From positions 806,001 to 870,000 of the forward strand of contig NZ_UHIP01000001.1 in NCBI RefSeq assembly GCF_900460245.1: a stretch of 64,000 bases of DNA, in the 5' to 3' direction. This document shows positions 48,345 to 58,505 of this stretch, piece by piece. Numbering within the stretch: position 1 is the first letter of the stretch; every line of letters starts with the position of its first letter. The position numbers and the translations under genes were made by a program. The notes beneath the pieces were generated by a model. It saw only the letters and a program-made list of their open reading frames with translations, had not been told where the DNA came from and did not search any database. This DNA is from Vibrio fluvialis. Lineage in GTDB: Bacteria; Pseudomonadota; Gammaproteobacteria; Enterobacterales; Vibrionaceae.

Positions 48345-48973
48345 TGAATTCAAAATATATCGTAGTAGAAGGCCTTGAGGGCGCAGGTAAGAGTACGGCT
48401 ATTCAAGCGGTCGTTGAGACACTCCATGCCCATGGCATTGAGAACATCACACGCACGCGTGAGCCGGGCGGCACAGTGCTGGCAGAAAAAATGCGCGCGC
48501 TGGTGAAAGAAGAGCATGAAGGTGAAGTTCTGCAGGATATGACCGAACTGCTGCTGATGTATGCGGCGCGCGTTCAATTGGTCGAGAACGTGATAAAACC
48601 TGCGTTAAAACAAGGACAGTGGGTGGTGGGTGACCGCCATGACATGTCTTCTCAGGCTTATCAAGGCGGTGGTCGCCAGATCGCACGTGAAACCATGCAA
48701 AGCCTCAAACAAACCACACTCGGCGCATTTAAGCCCGATTTTACACTCTATCTGGATATCGATCCGAAAGTCGGCTTGGAACGTGCCCGTGGCCGTGGTG
48801 AACTCGATCGCATCGAAAAGATGGACATCAGTTTTTTTGAGCGTACTCGTGAGCGTTATTTGGAATTGGCCGCCGCTGATGACTCCGTGGTGACCATCAA
48901 TGCAGAGCAGACCATTGAGCAGGTTACGCACGATATCAAGCATGCTCTGGAAAACTGGTTGCAGAGCGCTTAA
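48344..48973 (+). CDS. tmk: Thymidylate kinase
   Basis: A 209-residue kinase converting dTMP to dTDP. The P-loop is [12 protein letters not shown], followed by TREPGGT and the [15 protein letters not shown] block. It shares one base with the mltG stop and lies 9 bases before holB, giving a tight coupled operon. Confidence 0.96.
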   Translation: MNSKYIVVEGLEGAGKSTAIQAVVETLHAHGIENITRTREPGGTVLAEKMRALVKEEHEGEVLQDMTELLLMYAARVQLVENVIKPALKQGQWVVGDRHDMSSQAYQGGGRQIARETMQSLKQTTLGAFKPDFTLYLDIDPKVGLERARGRGELDRIEKMDISFFERTRERYLELAAADDSVVTINAEQTIEQVTHDIKHALENWLQSA

Positions 48974-48982
48974 GGAATCACC

Positions 48983-49948
48983 ATGCAACACATCTATCCT
49001 TGGTTGGCGGACGCTTGGCAAAGCTGGAAGCAGCGTCTGGATGAGCAGAGCTTTGCTTCGGCCACTCTGATTTCAGCGCCAGCCGGACTTGGCACATTTC
49101 AAATGGCGGAGCAATTTGCCCGCGCACTGATGTGTCAGACCCACAGCAGTGAGCCCTGCGGCTTTTGTCACGGCTGCGATCTGATGCAGTCGGGGAGTCA
49201 TCCTGACTATCATCTTGTTCGCCCGGAAAAAGAGGGGCGAACCATCAGTGTTGACCAGATTCGTCAATGTAATCGCTTGGCGCAGGAATCCTCACAGTTG
49301 TCAGGTTATCGCCTGATTGTGATTGAGCCCGCTGAAGCGATGAATGAATCGGCGGCGAACGCATTGCTGAAAACATTGGAAGAGCCGGCAGAAAAGTGTG
49401 TTTTTGTGCTGCTGACCTCACGTATCAATCATTTGTTGCCGACGATTGTCAGCCGCTGCCAGCAAATCACAGTGGCAGAACCGTCTGCATCGTTGGTAGC
49501 GGAGTGGTTGGCGGGAGAACTGCAACAGGATGTGCCCGCGTTTGCTTCACACATTCATGGCAATGCGCCGCTGCTGACCCGAGAATTCATTGCGTCCGGT
49601 GGTATGAAACAATATCAGGAACTGGAAGCGAGGTTTATTCAGGCAATTCAAGGCGACATACTCAGCCAACTAGAATGTGCCAAACTCGCGGCCAGTGAGC
49701 CGCAGAGCCGCTTAAACTGGTTGTGGTATCTGATGACGGATGCCCAGAAAGCGCACTTTAGTCTGGCACAAAACCATATGACGCCAGGTTGCCTGGCCGT
49801 CGCCAAGGCTTGCAGCTTCGCGCTTTTGCAGCAGCAGACCGAAGCATTGGCTAAACTGTCTGAACAACTGCGCGTTTTCAGCGGACTGAATGGCGAGCTG
49901 ATGATCACCGATTGGTTACTGAAATTTAATGAGGAAGCATGTTTGTAG
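48983..49948 (+). CDS. holB: DNA polymerase III delta' subunit (HolB)
   Basis: A 321-residue clamp-loader subunit. The zinc module CQTHSSEPCGFCHGCDLM is intact, and ESAANALLKTLEEP and VSRCQQI are family blocks. The degenerate P-loop SAPAGLGTFQMAEQFARAL fits delta', which does not bind ATP. It overlaps tatD by 10 bases. Confidence 0.94.
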   Translation: MQHIYPWLADAWQSWKQRLDEQSFASATLISAPAGLGTFQMAEQFARALMCQTHSSEPCGFCHGCDLMQSGSHPDYHLVRPEKEGRTISVDQIRQCNRLAQESSQLSGYRLIVIEPAEAMNESAANALLKTLEEPAEKCVFVLLTSRINHLLPTIVSRCQQITVAEPSASLVAEWLAGELQQDVPAFASHIHGNAPLLTREFIASGGMKQYQELEARFIQAIQGDILSQLECAKLAASEPQSRLNWLWYLMTDAQKAHFSLAQNHMTPGCLAVAKACSFALLQQQTEALAKLSEQLRVFSGLNGELMITDWLLKFNEEACL

Positions 49949-50706
49949 ATTCACACTGTCACCTGGACAAACTCGATTATCAGGATTTACACAACGGCAT
50001 TGAAGATGTGATTGAAAAAGCACGTCAGGCTAACGTGAAGCAGCTGCTGTCAGTGGGTGTGACGTTAGACTCATTCCCGGACATGCTGGAGATGATCACT
50101 CCGTTTGATAATGTTCACGCTTCTTGTGGCGTGCATCCGCTGGATGTGGAGAGCGATTTTGAACTGGATCGTTTTCACGAGTACGCCAAGCACCCGAAAG
50201 TAGTCGCGATTGGTGAAACCGGCTTGGACTACCACTACCAACCGGAAACGGCAGAACTTCAGAAGCTGCGTTTTTCTCAGCAGATAGACACCGCGGTTGC
50301 ACTCAACAAACCATTGATTATCCATACCCGTAATGCGCGTCAGGATACCCTGGACATGTTGCGTAGAGGTGGTGCGGATCAATGTGGTGGCGTGATTCAC
50401 TGTTTTACGGAAGATCTGCCTTTTGCACAAGCGGCGATGGATCTCGGCTTTTACATCTCGATCTCCGGGATCGTGACGTTTCGTCAAGCCACAGAGCTGA
50501 AAGACGTGGTGAAACAACTGCCGTTGGATCGCCTGTTGATCGAAACGGATTCTCCGTATCTTGCCCCGGTTCCGCACCGAGGAAAACAGAATCAGCCAGC
50601 CTATGTGGTCGAGGTTGCTGCATATATATCGCAACTGAAAGGGGTTTCATTAAGCGAAGTTGCTGAAAAAACCACCCAAAACTACCACAATCTTTTTTTG
50701 CGATAG
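49939..50706 (+). CDS. ycfH: TatD-family metal-dependent hydrolase (YcfH)
   Basis: A 255-residue amidohydrolase-fold protein of the TatD DNase family. It starts MFVDSHCHLDKLDY (metal HxH), with ASCGVHPLDVE, IGETGLDYHYQ, GGVIHCFTEDL and ETDSPYLAPVPHRGKQN. It probably acts as a deoxyribonuclease or deacylase. It ends the conserved block, as ycfH precedes ptsG in E. coli, and is followed by a terminator. Confidence 0.93.
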   Translation: MFVDSHCHLDKLDYQDLHNGIEDVIEKARQANVKQLLSVGVTLDSFPDMLEMITPFDNVHASCGVHPLDVESDFELDRFHEYAKHPKVVAIGETGLDYHYQPETAELQKLRFSQQIDTAVALNKPLIIHTRNARQDTLDMLRRGGADQCGGVIHCFTEDLPFAQAAMDLGFYISISGIVTFRQATELKDVVKQLPLDRLLIETDSPYLAPVPHRGKQNQPAYVVEVAAYISQLKGVSLSEVAEKTTQNYHNLFLR

Positions 50707-50724
50707 AAAGAAAACTTTGACTAA

Positions 50725-50750
50725 AAAGAGAGCGTGAGCTCTCTTTTTTT
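50725..50750 (+). terminator. Terminator after tatD/ycfH
   Basis: AGAGAGC-GTGA-GCTCTCT followed by a run of seven T residues; it ends the housekeeping operon and isolates the PTS promoter. Confidence 0.92.
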
Positions 50751-50925
50751 CTATTATTTATTCTGAGTAAGTTAAAAATTGCGCTTGTTTACGAAAAATG
50801 TTGAAAATGTGGCTCAAATTCACCCTTATGTAATTTTGTTACGAAAAATAACAATGCGATCGAATTTATTCACTAAGCAAAATTAATGTTTAGTAATTTT
50901 TATATCAATAAAAACAGATAGATAG

Positions 50926-50995
50926 ATGAAATGTAAAGGATTTCAAAGGAGCCGGGGGATTGTGATCTGTCTATTACTTTGAAACTAAATTTCAT
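50926..50995. repeat. Nested inverted repeats upstream of the first PTS gene
   Basis: An outer pair ATGAAAT (50926-50932) / ATTTCAT (50989-50995) encloses an inner pair TTTCAAAG (50941-50948) / CTTTGAAA (50977-50984). All are exact. The block lies between the tatD terminator and the PTS promoter and has no counterpart before the second PTS gene. Confidence 0.55.
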
Positions 50996-51009
50996 TCCAA
51001 ACTAGAAAG

Positions 51010-51051
51010 CTTGAGGGGCATCAATATATATTTAGAGCCGAAAAATATAAT
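51010..51051 (+). promoter_or_regulatory. First PTS promoter with Mlc/NagC-type operator
   Basis: The -10 box is a perfect TATAAT (51046-51051). It is overlapped by the dyad TATATTT-N9-AAATATA (51027-51049), which has the AT-rich arms and 9-base spacer of ROK-family (Mlc/NagC) operators. A CRP-like dyad CTTGA-N6-TCAAT (51010-51025) is centred about 40 bases before the expected start site. The -35 box is poor, as expected for an activated promoter. The same layout recurs at 53409-53450. Confidence 0.6.
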
Positions 51052-51151
51052 GCATATTGTGTTACATTTTCATTGAGCACTGACACTATGGCTACGGGGG
51101 TGTGCCGTCAGAACTCAACAATTCTAATAACTTTATCAGGAGCATAAATGT

Positions 51152-52771
51152 ATGAAAGGTTTCTTTAGTAAACTTTCACAATCCATTATGTTACCCATCG
51201 CACTGCTGCCTGCAGCGGGTATCATGCTGGGTATCGGGGGGAGCTTTACCAACCCTACAATGATCGAAGCGTACAACATCGGTGTGCTTCAAGACGGAAC
51301 TGTTCTGAACAGCTTCCTACAAATTATGACAGCAGCGGGCGGTATCGTATTCGCTAACCTTCCTGTTATGTTCGCTCTGGCGATTGCTGTAGGTTTCGCT
51401 CGTGCAGAGAAAGGTGCTGCGGCACTGGCAGCGCTGATTTCTTACCTAGTAATGAACGTGGCGATTGCTAAGACTCTGGTTGTAGCAAGCATGATCAACC
51501 TGGATACCAACACTGTAGTACTGATGGGTAGCGAATACCCGGGCGTACTGGCAGATATGCTGGGTATCTCTAACACTCTGAGTATGGGTGTATTTGGTGG
51601 TCTGATTGCAGGTGCAGTTACTGTTGTTCTTCACAACAAATACCACGATGCAAAACTGCCTGATTACCTAGGCTTCTTTGGTGGCGCGCGTTTCGTTCCG
51701 ATCATCAGTGCATTTGCTGCGCTGTTCTACGGTATCGTACTGACTTTCATCTGGCCTTTCTTCGGTGCTGCATTCGGTGCAATCGGTGCTGCTCTGGGTG
51801 AAATGACTGCATCTGGTCACGGTTACATTGCGTCTCTGATCTTCGGTATCATCGAACGTTCTCTGATTCCTGTTGGTCTGCACCACGTATTCTACCTGCC
51901 ACTATGGCAGACAGAGATCGGTGGTACTGCTCAAATCGCTGGTGAAGTGGTTAAAGGTACTCAGAACATCTTCTTTGCTTCTCTGGCAACGGGTGACTTC
52001 TCGCAATTCACTTCAACTAACTTCATGACTGGTAAATTCCCATTCATGATGTTCGGTCTGCCAGCAGCTGCGTACGCGATGTACACACTGGCTGATGATG
52101 AGAACAAGAAAGCGGCAGGTGGCCTGTTGTTCTCTGTTGCTCTGACTGCATTCCTGACTGGTATTACTGAGCCAATCGAATTCACATTCCTGTTCCTGGC
52201 TCCAGCACTGTACTACGCGATTCACGTTCCTCTAGCTGGTCTGTCATTCATGCTGATGGATATGCTGAACGTTAAAGTTGGTATGACATTCAGTGGCGGT
52301 TTCATCGACTTTACCCTGTTCGGCATGCTTCCAGGCCTAACTGGTGTTGAAAACCACTGGTACTTCATCCCTCTAGTGGGTATCGCTTACGCATTCATTT
52401 ACTTCTTCGTATTCCGTTGGTTCATCATCAAGTTCGACGTGAAAACTCCAGGTCGTAAAGGCAGCGCAGTAGCGGTAGTATCTAAGAAAGATTACCACGC
52501 AGCGAAAAGCGGTTCAGCAGGTGACAACCAGAAAGCAAAAGACATGATCGAAGCTCTGGGTGGCGCAGAAAACATCGTTGATGTAGATGCATGTATCACT
52601 CGTCTGCGTATCACTGTTAAAGATGGTGCACAAGTGAAAGGTAACGATTACTGGACTCAAGAGCTGGGTGCTCGCGGTCTGGTTAAAGTTGGCGACACTG
52701 GTATCCAGGCAATCTACGGCGCTGAAGCTGCAGGTTACAAAGCTCAAATCAACTCTCTGCTTGGTAAGTAA
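51152..52771 (+). CDS. Glucose-family PTS permease EIICB (PtsG/MalX-like)
   Basis: A 539-residue phosphotransferase permease. The EIIC membrane domain (about 1-420) starts SIMLPIALLPAAGIMLGIGG and contains GIIERSLIPVGLHHVFYLPL and [21 protein letters not shown] linker with FDVKTPGRKG leads to the EIIB domain (about 455-539) with the phosphorylated cysteine in [11 protein letters not shown]. No EIIA domain is present, so it should use the separate Crr protein. It differs from the second PTS gene, having more MalX-like features, so its sugar may not be glucose. The chosen ATG is 9 bases from AGGAG; a closer ATG at 51148 is in another frame and hits a stop after six codons. Confidence 0.88.
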   Translation: MKGFFSKLSQSIMLPIALLPAAGIMLGIGGSFTNPTMIEAYNIGVLQDGTVLNSFLQIMTAAGGIVFANLPVMFALAIAVGFARAEKGAAALAALISYLVMNVAIAKTLVVASMINLDTNTVVLMGSEYPGVLADMLGISNTLSMGVFGGLIAGAVTVVLHNKYHDAKLPDYLGFFGGARFVPIISAFAALFYGIVLTFIWPFFGAAFGAIGAALGEMTASGHGYIASLIFGIIERSLIPVGLHHVFYLPLWQTEIGGTAQIAGEVVKGTQNIFFASLATGDFSQFTSTNFMTGKFPFMMFGLPAAAYAMYTLADDENKKAAGGLLFSVALTAFLTGITEPIEFTFLFLAPALYYAIHVPLAGLSFMLMDMLNVKVGMTFSGGFIDFTLFGMLPGLTGVENHWYFIPLVGIAYAFIYFFVFRWFIIKFDVKTPGRKGSAVAVVSKKDYHAAKSGSAGDNQKAKDMIEALGGAENIVDVDACITRLRITVKDGAQVKGNDYWTQELGARGLVKVGDTGIQAIYGAEAAGYKAQINSLLGK

Positions 52772-53232
52772 TGAGTATTGGTGACAAATTCAGAAGAACC
52801 GGTGCCTTTATCATCGATGCCATGGTGGCGAAGATGTTCACTCAGGTGGTGGTGACGGTTCTGCTGGCAGTCGTAACAGGGTTCTTCAGTGAAAAAACTG
52901 GAGGTTTATCGCTAAACGATACGATGGCGTTGCCTGTCCTGTTACTGATTGTACTGCTGATGCTGTTGGTCTTTATCGGCATATATCTCGGTTTCGGTGC
53001 TATCTGTTTTAACCTGATAGGGAAGTCTCTGGGAAAATATCTGCTGCGAGTCGACAGTGGTCAGTGGATAAAGCCTAAGGATTTGTCGACTTACCTATCT
53101 CGCGAAAAAGAGAAGATTGTTTTTTTCTGTGCCACACTGGGTTTGTATGCGGCCTATTCGGCCATTCAACTCTACATGTATGACGTTGAGCCTCTGCATG
53201 AAACCCGAGCACGAACAAGGCTAGAGCACTAA
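52771..53232 (+). CDS. RDD-family membrane protein
   Basis: A 153-residue protein with three hydrophobic segments. The name-giving pattern is seen in FRRTGAFIIDAMVAKM (Arg and Asp) and GKSLGKYLLRVDSG. The RDD family has no general function; some members are proposed ion transporters. Its start shares one base with the stop of the PTS permease (TAATG), and a terminator follows, so it is almost certainly co-expressed with that permease. Confidence 0.82.
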   Translation: MSIGDKFRRTGAFIIDAMVAKMFTQVVVTVLLAVVTGFFSEKTGGLSLNDTMALPVLLLIVLLMLLVFIGIYLGFGAICFNLIGKSLGKYLLRVDSGQWIKPKDLSTYLSREKEKIVFFCATLGLYAAYSAIQLYMYDVEPLHETRARTRLEH

Positions 53233-53238
53233 TGAATG

Positions 53239-53268
53239 AAAAGCCCGCATTTTATGCGGGCTTTTTTA
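53239..53268 (+). terminator. Terminator after the PTS-RDD operon
   Basis: AAAAGCCCGCAT...ATGCGGGCTTTTTT, a GC-rich stem with a T-run. It separates the two PTS units. Confidence 0.92.
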
Positions 53269-53408
53269 TGCCCCTGCTACTCTCGTTCCTAAATAGGAAT
53301 GTCCCCTGTATTCCATTGTCCTTATTCCGCATCTTTTAAACCTAATATCGTCGCCTAAATAGACCTGGTAGAGATTTCTGTAACAAATGCTCGGCATAGT
53401 GAATAAAG

Positions 53409-53450
53409 TTTGAGTGTTATCAAACTATATTTAGAGACGAAAAATATAAT
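53409..53450 (+). promoter_or_regulatory. ptsG promoter with Mlc/NagC-type operator and CRP-like site
   Basis: TATAAT (53445-53450) overlaps TATATTT-N9-AAATATA (53426-53448), a 23-bp ROK-type operator identical in its arms to that of the upstream PTS gene. TTTGA-N6-TCAAA (53409-53424) is a perfect dyad in the class II CRP position, about 40 bases upstream of the expected start, though it lacks one consensus G in each half. The remaining 316-base spacer holds the RDD terminator and the conserved leader; no other gene is seen. Confidence 0.62.
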
Positions 53451-53482
53451 CCCCGAGTGGTTACATTTCTATTGGGTGCTAA

Positions 53483-54979
<1,497 letters not shown>

Positions 54980-55004
54980 TCACGACTCTTTCATTATTCT
55001 CAAG

Positions 55005-55038
55005 TAAAAGGAGACTCTGTAGTCTCCTTTTATTTTTT
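55005..55038 (+). terminator. Terminator after ptsG
   Basis: TAAAAGGAGACT-CTGT-AGTCTCCTTTTA followed by a T-run; a 12-bp stem. Confidence 0.92.
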
Positions 55039-55169
55039 CTGGTGTCGGGCCGTCAAGTCTGGCCATTTCAACAATAGCTTTGATTTCCCCTTACTCTGGA
55101 TTGACATAGGAACCACGCCATTCGGCTAAAGTTTGTTCCGACATCAAAACCTATACAGGAAATGAATAT

Positions 55170-55574
55170 ATGAAGACATTAGGGATGACGGCACTGCTTT
55201 TGGGATTGCCGCTGACGGCTTTTGCGCAGCAGGGTAACAGCCTGAAAGTCGGCATGGCAGTGGACCAACAACTGAGCGCAGTTCTGGAAGTGAACAACCA
55301 ATACCGTTTTACTCTGGGAAATGATGGCGCAGCGTTTGATTACATTATTCAACGCGGCAGCTTTAATAACCCGAATGTACCTTTTGATTGGTATGTTGGC
55401 GCGGGCGGCTGGGCTGAATGGGATGATGACTTTGGTGTGCGCGTTCCACTTGGTTTGGACTGGCAGATCAACCAAAACTTCAATCTGTATGGTCAGGTGC
55501 ACCCTGAGCTCAACTTGCACTCAGGTCCAGAATTGCAACTGGGAGCGGCGCTGGGTATTACCTACCGTTTCTAA
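55170..55574 (+). CDS. Small outer-membrane beta-barrel-like protein
   Basis: A 134-residue secreted protein I cannot name. A signal peptide (MKTLGMTALLLGLPLTAFAQ, cleavage near AFA-QQG) precedes a mature part of about 114 residues made of alternating polar and hydrophobic strands (VGMAVDQQLSAVLEVN, FDWYVGAGGWAEW, FNLYGQVHPELNL). It ends GAALGITYRF; a terminal phenylalanine is the usual signal for outer-membrane insertion. The size suits an 8-strand barrel at most. It is monocistronic between two terminators. Confidence 0.72.
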   Translation: MKTLGMTALLLGLPLTAFAQQGNSLKVGMAVDQQLSAVLEVNNQYRFTLGNDGAAFDYIIQRGSFNNPNVPFDWYVGAGGWAEWDDDFGVRVPLGLDWQINQNFNLYGQVHPELNLHSGPELQLGAALGITYRF

Positions 55575-55585
55575 TCGCAGAACAC

Positions 55586-55615
55586 AAAAAAGCCGGCATA
55601 CGTGCCGGCTTTTTT
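55586..55615. terminator. Bidirectional terminator between the barrel gene and metS
   Basis: AAAAAAGCCGGCA-TACG-TGCCGGCTTTTTT, a 13-bp stem between convergent genes. Confidence 0.93.
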
Positions 55616-55630
55616 ACTCCTTTTCAGGAA

Positions 55631-55726
55631 TTACTGTTTATTCATTGCTTTCTTGATACAGATGGCTGCGCCACCCCAAGTAATGCCTAAACCGATAATC
55701 ATCATTACGATAGCACTAGTCGTCAT
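55631..55726 (-). CDS. metS: MetS-family NSS transporter small subunit
   Basis: A 31-residue membrane peptide: MTTSAIVMMIIGLGITWGGA, then AICIKKAMNKQ. It has one hydrophobic helix with the WGG motif and a basic tail, matching the MetS-type partners of sodium-dependent NSS transporters. In Corynebacterium MetS is needed with MetP for methionine and alanine uptake. Its ATG overlaps the stop of the large subunit (TAATG), which secures the assignment despite the small size. Confidence 0.88.
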   Translation of the reverse strand: MTTSAIVMMIIGLGITWGGAAICIKKAMNKQ

Positions 55727-57186
55727 TAGTAGTTCTCCTTACGGCTGGTTAGGTTGATCGCCACACCAATGACGAACAGAGCTGCAATCATGACCCAACC
55801 CAGAGTCAGGTCGTAGCCACCGTAGCCTTCAGTCAATAGCGTTCTTAGTTTGGTTGCCACGATGATCGCCAGAATCACCGGAGAGATAAAGCGCAGACAG
55901 ATATCGAACCACACACCCACACTGAAGTCAGAAATGGAGTTCACGTATTTACGTGCATCAGAGATCTTCATCAGCCAAGTCATCAGAACCAGTTCAACCA
56001 GACAACTTGCCATGATGCCCACGTTGTTGGCGAAGTGGTCAACCAAGTCAAGCAGCAGCAGGCCGCCGTTGGTTGCAAACGCCATTGAGACGATGAAACC
56101 TACGCCAATCACGATGTTCGCAGCTTTCTTACGGCTCCAACCCAGTTTGTCGATAACCGCAGAGGTTACCGCTTCCATGATAGAGATGTGCGAGCTCAGG
56201 CCGGCAACCACTAGTGCCAGGAAGAATAGTGGGCCAAGGATGTATGGCGCTGGCAACAAGTTGATTGCTGCTGGCAGAGTCACAAACGCCAGACCAACAC
56301 CTGCAGATACAACTTCAGTCAATGGCTTGCCCTGTTCTTGTGCCATGTAGCCCAGAACCGAGAAGATCATGATACCGGCCAGAATTGAGAAGCCACAGTT
56401 GATCAGTACCGTCATGAACGCGTTATTGGTGATGTCTGATTTCTCTGGCAGGTAGCTAGAGTAAGCCAGCATGATCGCGAAACCGATACTCAGGGTAAAG
56501 AAGATCTGGCCGTATGCCGCTGCCCAAACTTTCACATCCCAGATTTTGCTGAAATCAGGTTCGAACATGTAGTTCACACCATCCAGAGCACCTGGTAGGA
56601 AAATCATACGAGCGATCAGAAGAAGAACCATCACGAACAGGATTGGCATCATGATTTTCGATGCACGCTCAATACCGGACTTCACGCCGCCGACGATAGC
56701 AGCATAAGTGATTGCCCAAGCAATGGTCATCGCAATCGCAATTTTCCACTGAATGCCACCCAGATTCGTTGGTGAGTTGTCACCCAGACCCAGATAATCA
56801 CTAAAGAAGAAAGCATTAGTGTCTGTACCCCAGCTTTGATCGAAAGACATGCCGAAATAAGAGATTGCCCAACCGATAACCGCCACGTAGTAAACGGCGA
56901 TCACCGCTGCAACACCAACTTGGAACCAACCCAGCCATTCGAACTTGGAATTGATGCGTGCCAGAGTGGCTGGTGCAGAACCGCGGTTTTTCTGACCCAT
57001 AGAAAATTCTAGGATCATGAACGGGATACCTGCCGTGATCATGGCAAACAGGTAAGGGATGAAAAAGGCGCCGCCGCCGTTCTCGTAGGCCATGTATGGG
57101 AAACGCCAGATGTTACCCAAACCGATCGCAGATCCGACTGCTGCCAGAATAAATCCGGCACGGGATCCCCATTGTTCTCGCTTCAT
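55726..57186 (-). CDS. Sodium-dependent NSS-family transporter (MetP type)
   Basis: A 486-residue neurotransmitter:sodium symporter-family protein with about 12 membrane segments. It starts REQWGSRAGFILAAVGSAIG and continues LGNIWRFPYMAYENGGGAF, the classic NSS signature for sodium and substrate binding. The substrate is probably a neutral amino acid; the paired small subunit suggests methionine/alanine-type uptake. The upstream leader has a 12-bp dyad with one bulge (57262-57292). Confidence 0.9.
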   Translation of the reverse strand: MKREQWGSRAGFILAAVGSAIGLGNIWRFPYMAYENGGGAFFIPYLFAMITAGIPFMILEFSMGQKNRGSAPATLARINSKFEWLGWFQVGVAAVIAVYYVAVIGWAISYFGMSFDQSWGTDTNAFFFSDYLGLGDNSPTNLGGIQWKIAIAMTIAWAITYAAIVGGVKSGIERASKIMMPILFVMVLLLIARMIFLPGALDGVNYMFEPDFSKIWDVKVWAAAYGQIFFTLSIGFAIMLAYSSYLPEKSDITNNAFMTVLINCGFSILAGIMIFSVLGYMAQEQGKPLTEVVSAGVGLAFVTLPAAINLLPAPYILGPLFFLALVVAGLSSHISIMEAVTSAVIDKLGWSRKKAANIVIGVGFIVSMAFATNGGLLLLDLVDHFANNVGIMASCLVELVLMTWLMKISDARKYVNSISDFSVGVWFDICLRFISPVILAIIVATKLRTLLTEGYGGYDLTLGWVMIAALFVIGVAINLTSRKENY

Positions 57187-57681
57187 AGATTACTCCTTTA
57201 CAACTCCCTGAGGTATGAAGCTTTTCTGTAGCTTATGCTGCTTATTTCATATTGATAGGTGATAACCAATCAGAATGTGGTCTGATTGTTATAAATTTGC
57301 TCTATCATCCATGAATCAGCAAAAAGTTAGTTTTAAATATTATTAGCTGACAGAAAACTCAGAATATTGTTCTTAGTTTTACGATGTGTGTTTGCGAAAT
57401 CTGAAATAATCAGCTACGCATTGGTTTCGAGACTACAGAGATCTTTCGCACAAGGCAATAGATTGTAAACGTGATTTTGTTCTGCGTTGTTGGCCTCTTT
57501 GTTGTTTTTTTGCTCTTTAATTAGTTATATGTTTGTTAAATTATTAAATCAATAAATTAATCGACTGGTCAGAACTCTTAATGCAATTGATATAACTGTA
57601 TTTAATGAAAGTGCGTATGACTGAAAAATATACACTCCTCAGTGAATCTCTCCAATTTTTGACCTTCCTCGCGCAATGTCA
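57187..57681. other. Intergenic region upstream of the NSS transporter
   Basis: A 495-base AT-rich spacer between two minus-strand genes. The only structure I see is the imperfect dyad ATAAC-C-AATCAGA / TCTGATT-GTTAT at 57262-57292, about 76-106 bases before the transporter start. No glycine-riboswitch landmarks or small genes were found. Confidence 0.5.
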
Positions 57682-58263
57682 TCAGAAGTGAATCGTCATC
57701 CCAAGATTGGCAGAAAACTGATTCATCCAGTCAGATTTAAAGTGAATTAGACATTTGCTGGTGGAGTCACCCGAAGTGCAGACAGCACTCGTATCGTTGT
57801 CGACAACCGTCCCCAACCAGCGCAGTTGAGTGTTGAGAGCAATGTTGGAGGTGAAGCGATATTCCAGTCCGGTAAAAATGCTGGCTGAAAATCCGTATTT
57901 ATTCTCTGCCCAGTCGACATCGGCATACGATGCGCCAACCCCTAAGCCCAGATAGCTCGAGAATGCCTCGTCGATCGGGTAGTACAAACTGCTTTGAAAT
58001 TGCAGGTAGTGCATCGCAGCGCTGTGGTTGATGTTGTCAATGTCGGTCTGCTGCGTGGCATAAAGCAGGCCGAAACGACCCGTTTGATAGGGGATCTCAG
58101 CTGCCAGCGCGAAGCTTGCCGAAGGTTTAACGTCATAGGCATTGCCCTGGCTGTCTTCCACTTCGCCGCCGACGGTATAACCAACAAACGGTGTAAGGTA
58201 GACGGCGGCTTTCACTGGAGCAACGAGCGACAGAGCAACAAGCACAAAATAGCGATTACGCAT
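57682..58263 (-). CDS. Outer-membrane beta-barrel protein, OmpW/OmpA-like size
   Basis: A 193-residue secreted protein of unknown function. A signal peptide (MRNRYFVLVALSLVAPVKA, cleavage before AVYLTP) is followed by strands typical of an 8-stranded barrel: LTPFVGYTVGGEVED, FSSYLGLGVGASYADVDW, GFSASIFTGLEYRF. It ends SANLGMTIHF, with the terminal phenylalanine used for outer-membrane assembly. Two cysteines near residues 162 and 171 could form a disulfide in a loop. It diverges from ynhF. Confidence 0.75.
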   Translation of the reverse strand: MRNRYFVLVALSLVAPVKAAVYLTPFVGYTVGGEVEDSQGNAYDVKPSASFALAAEIPYQTGRFGLLYATQQTDIDNINHSAAMHYLQFQSSLYYPIDEAFSSYLGLGVGASYADVDWAENKYGFSASIFTGLEYRFTSNIALNTQLRWLGTVVDNDTSAVCTSGDSTSKCLIHFKSDWMNQFSANLGMTIHF

Positions 58264-58397
58264 GACAAACCTCGAAATTTTTCTGGGCTAGTTGAGTAAT
58301 TGTGATAGTAACTTCATAATCGTGCACGAAAAACCAGCAATTCTTGAACATGGGTCGCACCACTGTTATTACTTCGATATCACGAAGGAGGTGGTGT

Positions 58398-58487
58398 ATG
58401 GAACGCGATTTCAAATTTGCACTTTGCGTCGTTGTGACCGTGTTTGCAGTATTGATTGGCTTTGGACTCATCGCCATTACAAGTTAA
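58398..58487 (+). CDS. ynhF: YnhF-family small membrane protein
   Basis: A 29-residue peptide, MERDFKFALCVVVTVFAVLI then GFGLIAITS, with one transmembrane helix. E. coli YnhF is also 29 residues, with a similar charged N-terminus and helix. A strong ribosome site (AAGGAGG, 58385-58391) precedes the ATG. The function is unknown. It lies 18 bases before the patatin gene and may be co-transcribed with it. Confidence 0.85.
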   Translation: MERDFKFALCVVVTVFAVLIGFGLIAITS

Positions 58488-58505
58488 GCAATAAGGGTTC
58501 TGCTT

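Noticed and set aside
57187..57681. Possible glycine riboswitch before the NSS transporter
   Set aside because: The paired aptamer landmarks were not seen; only a simple dyad is present.
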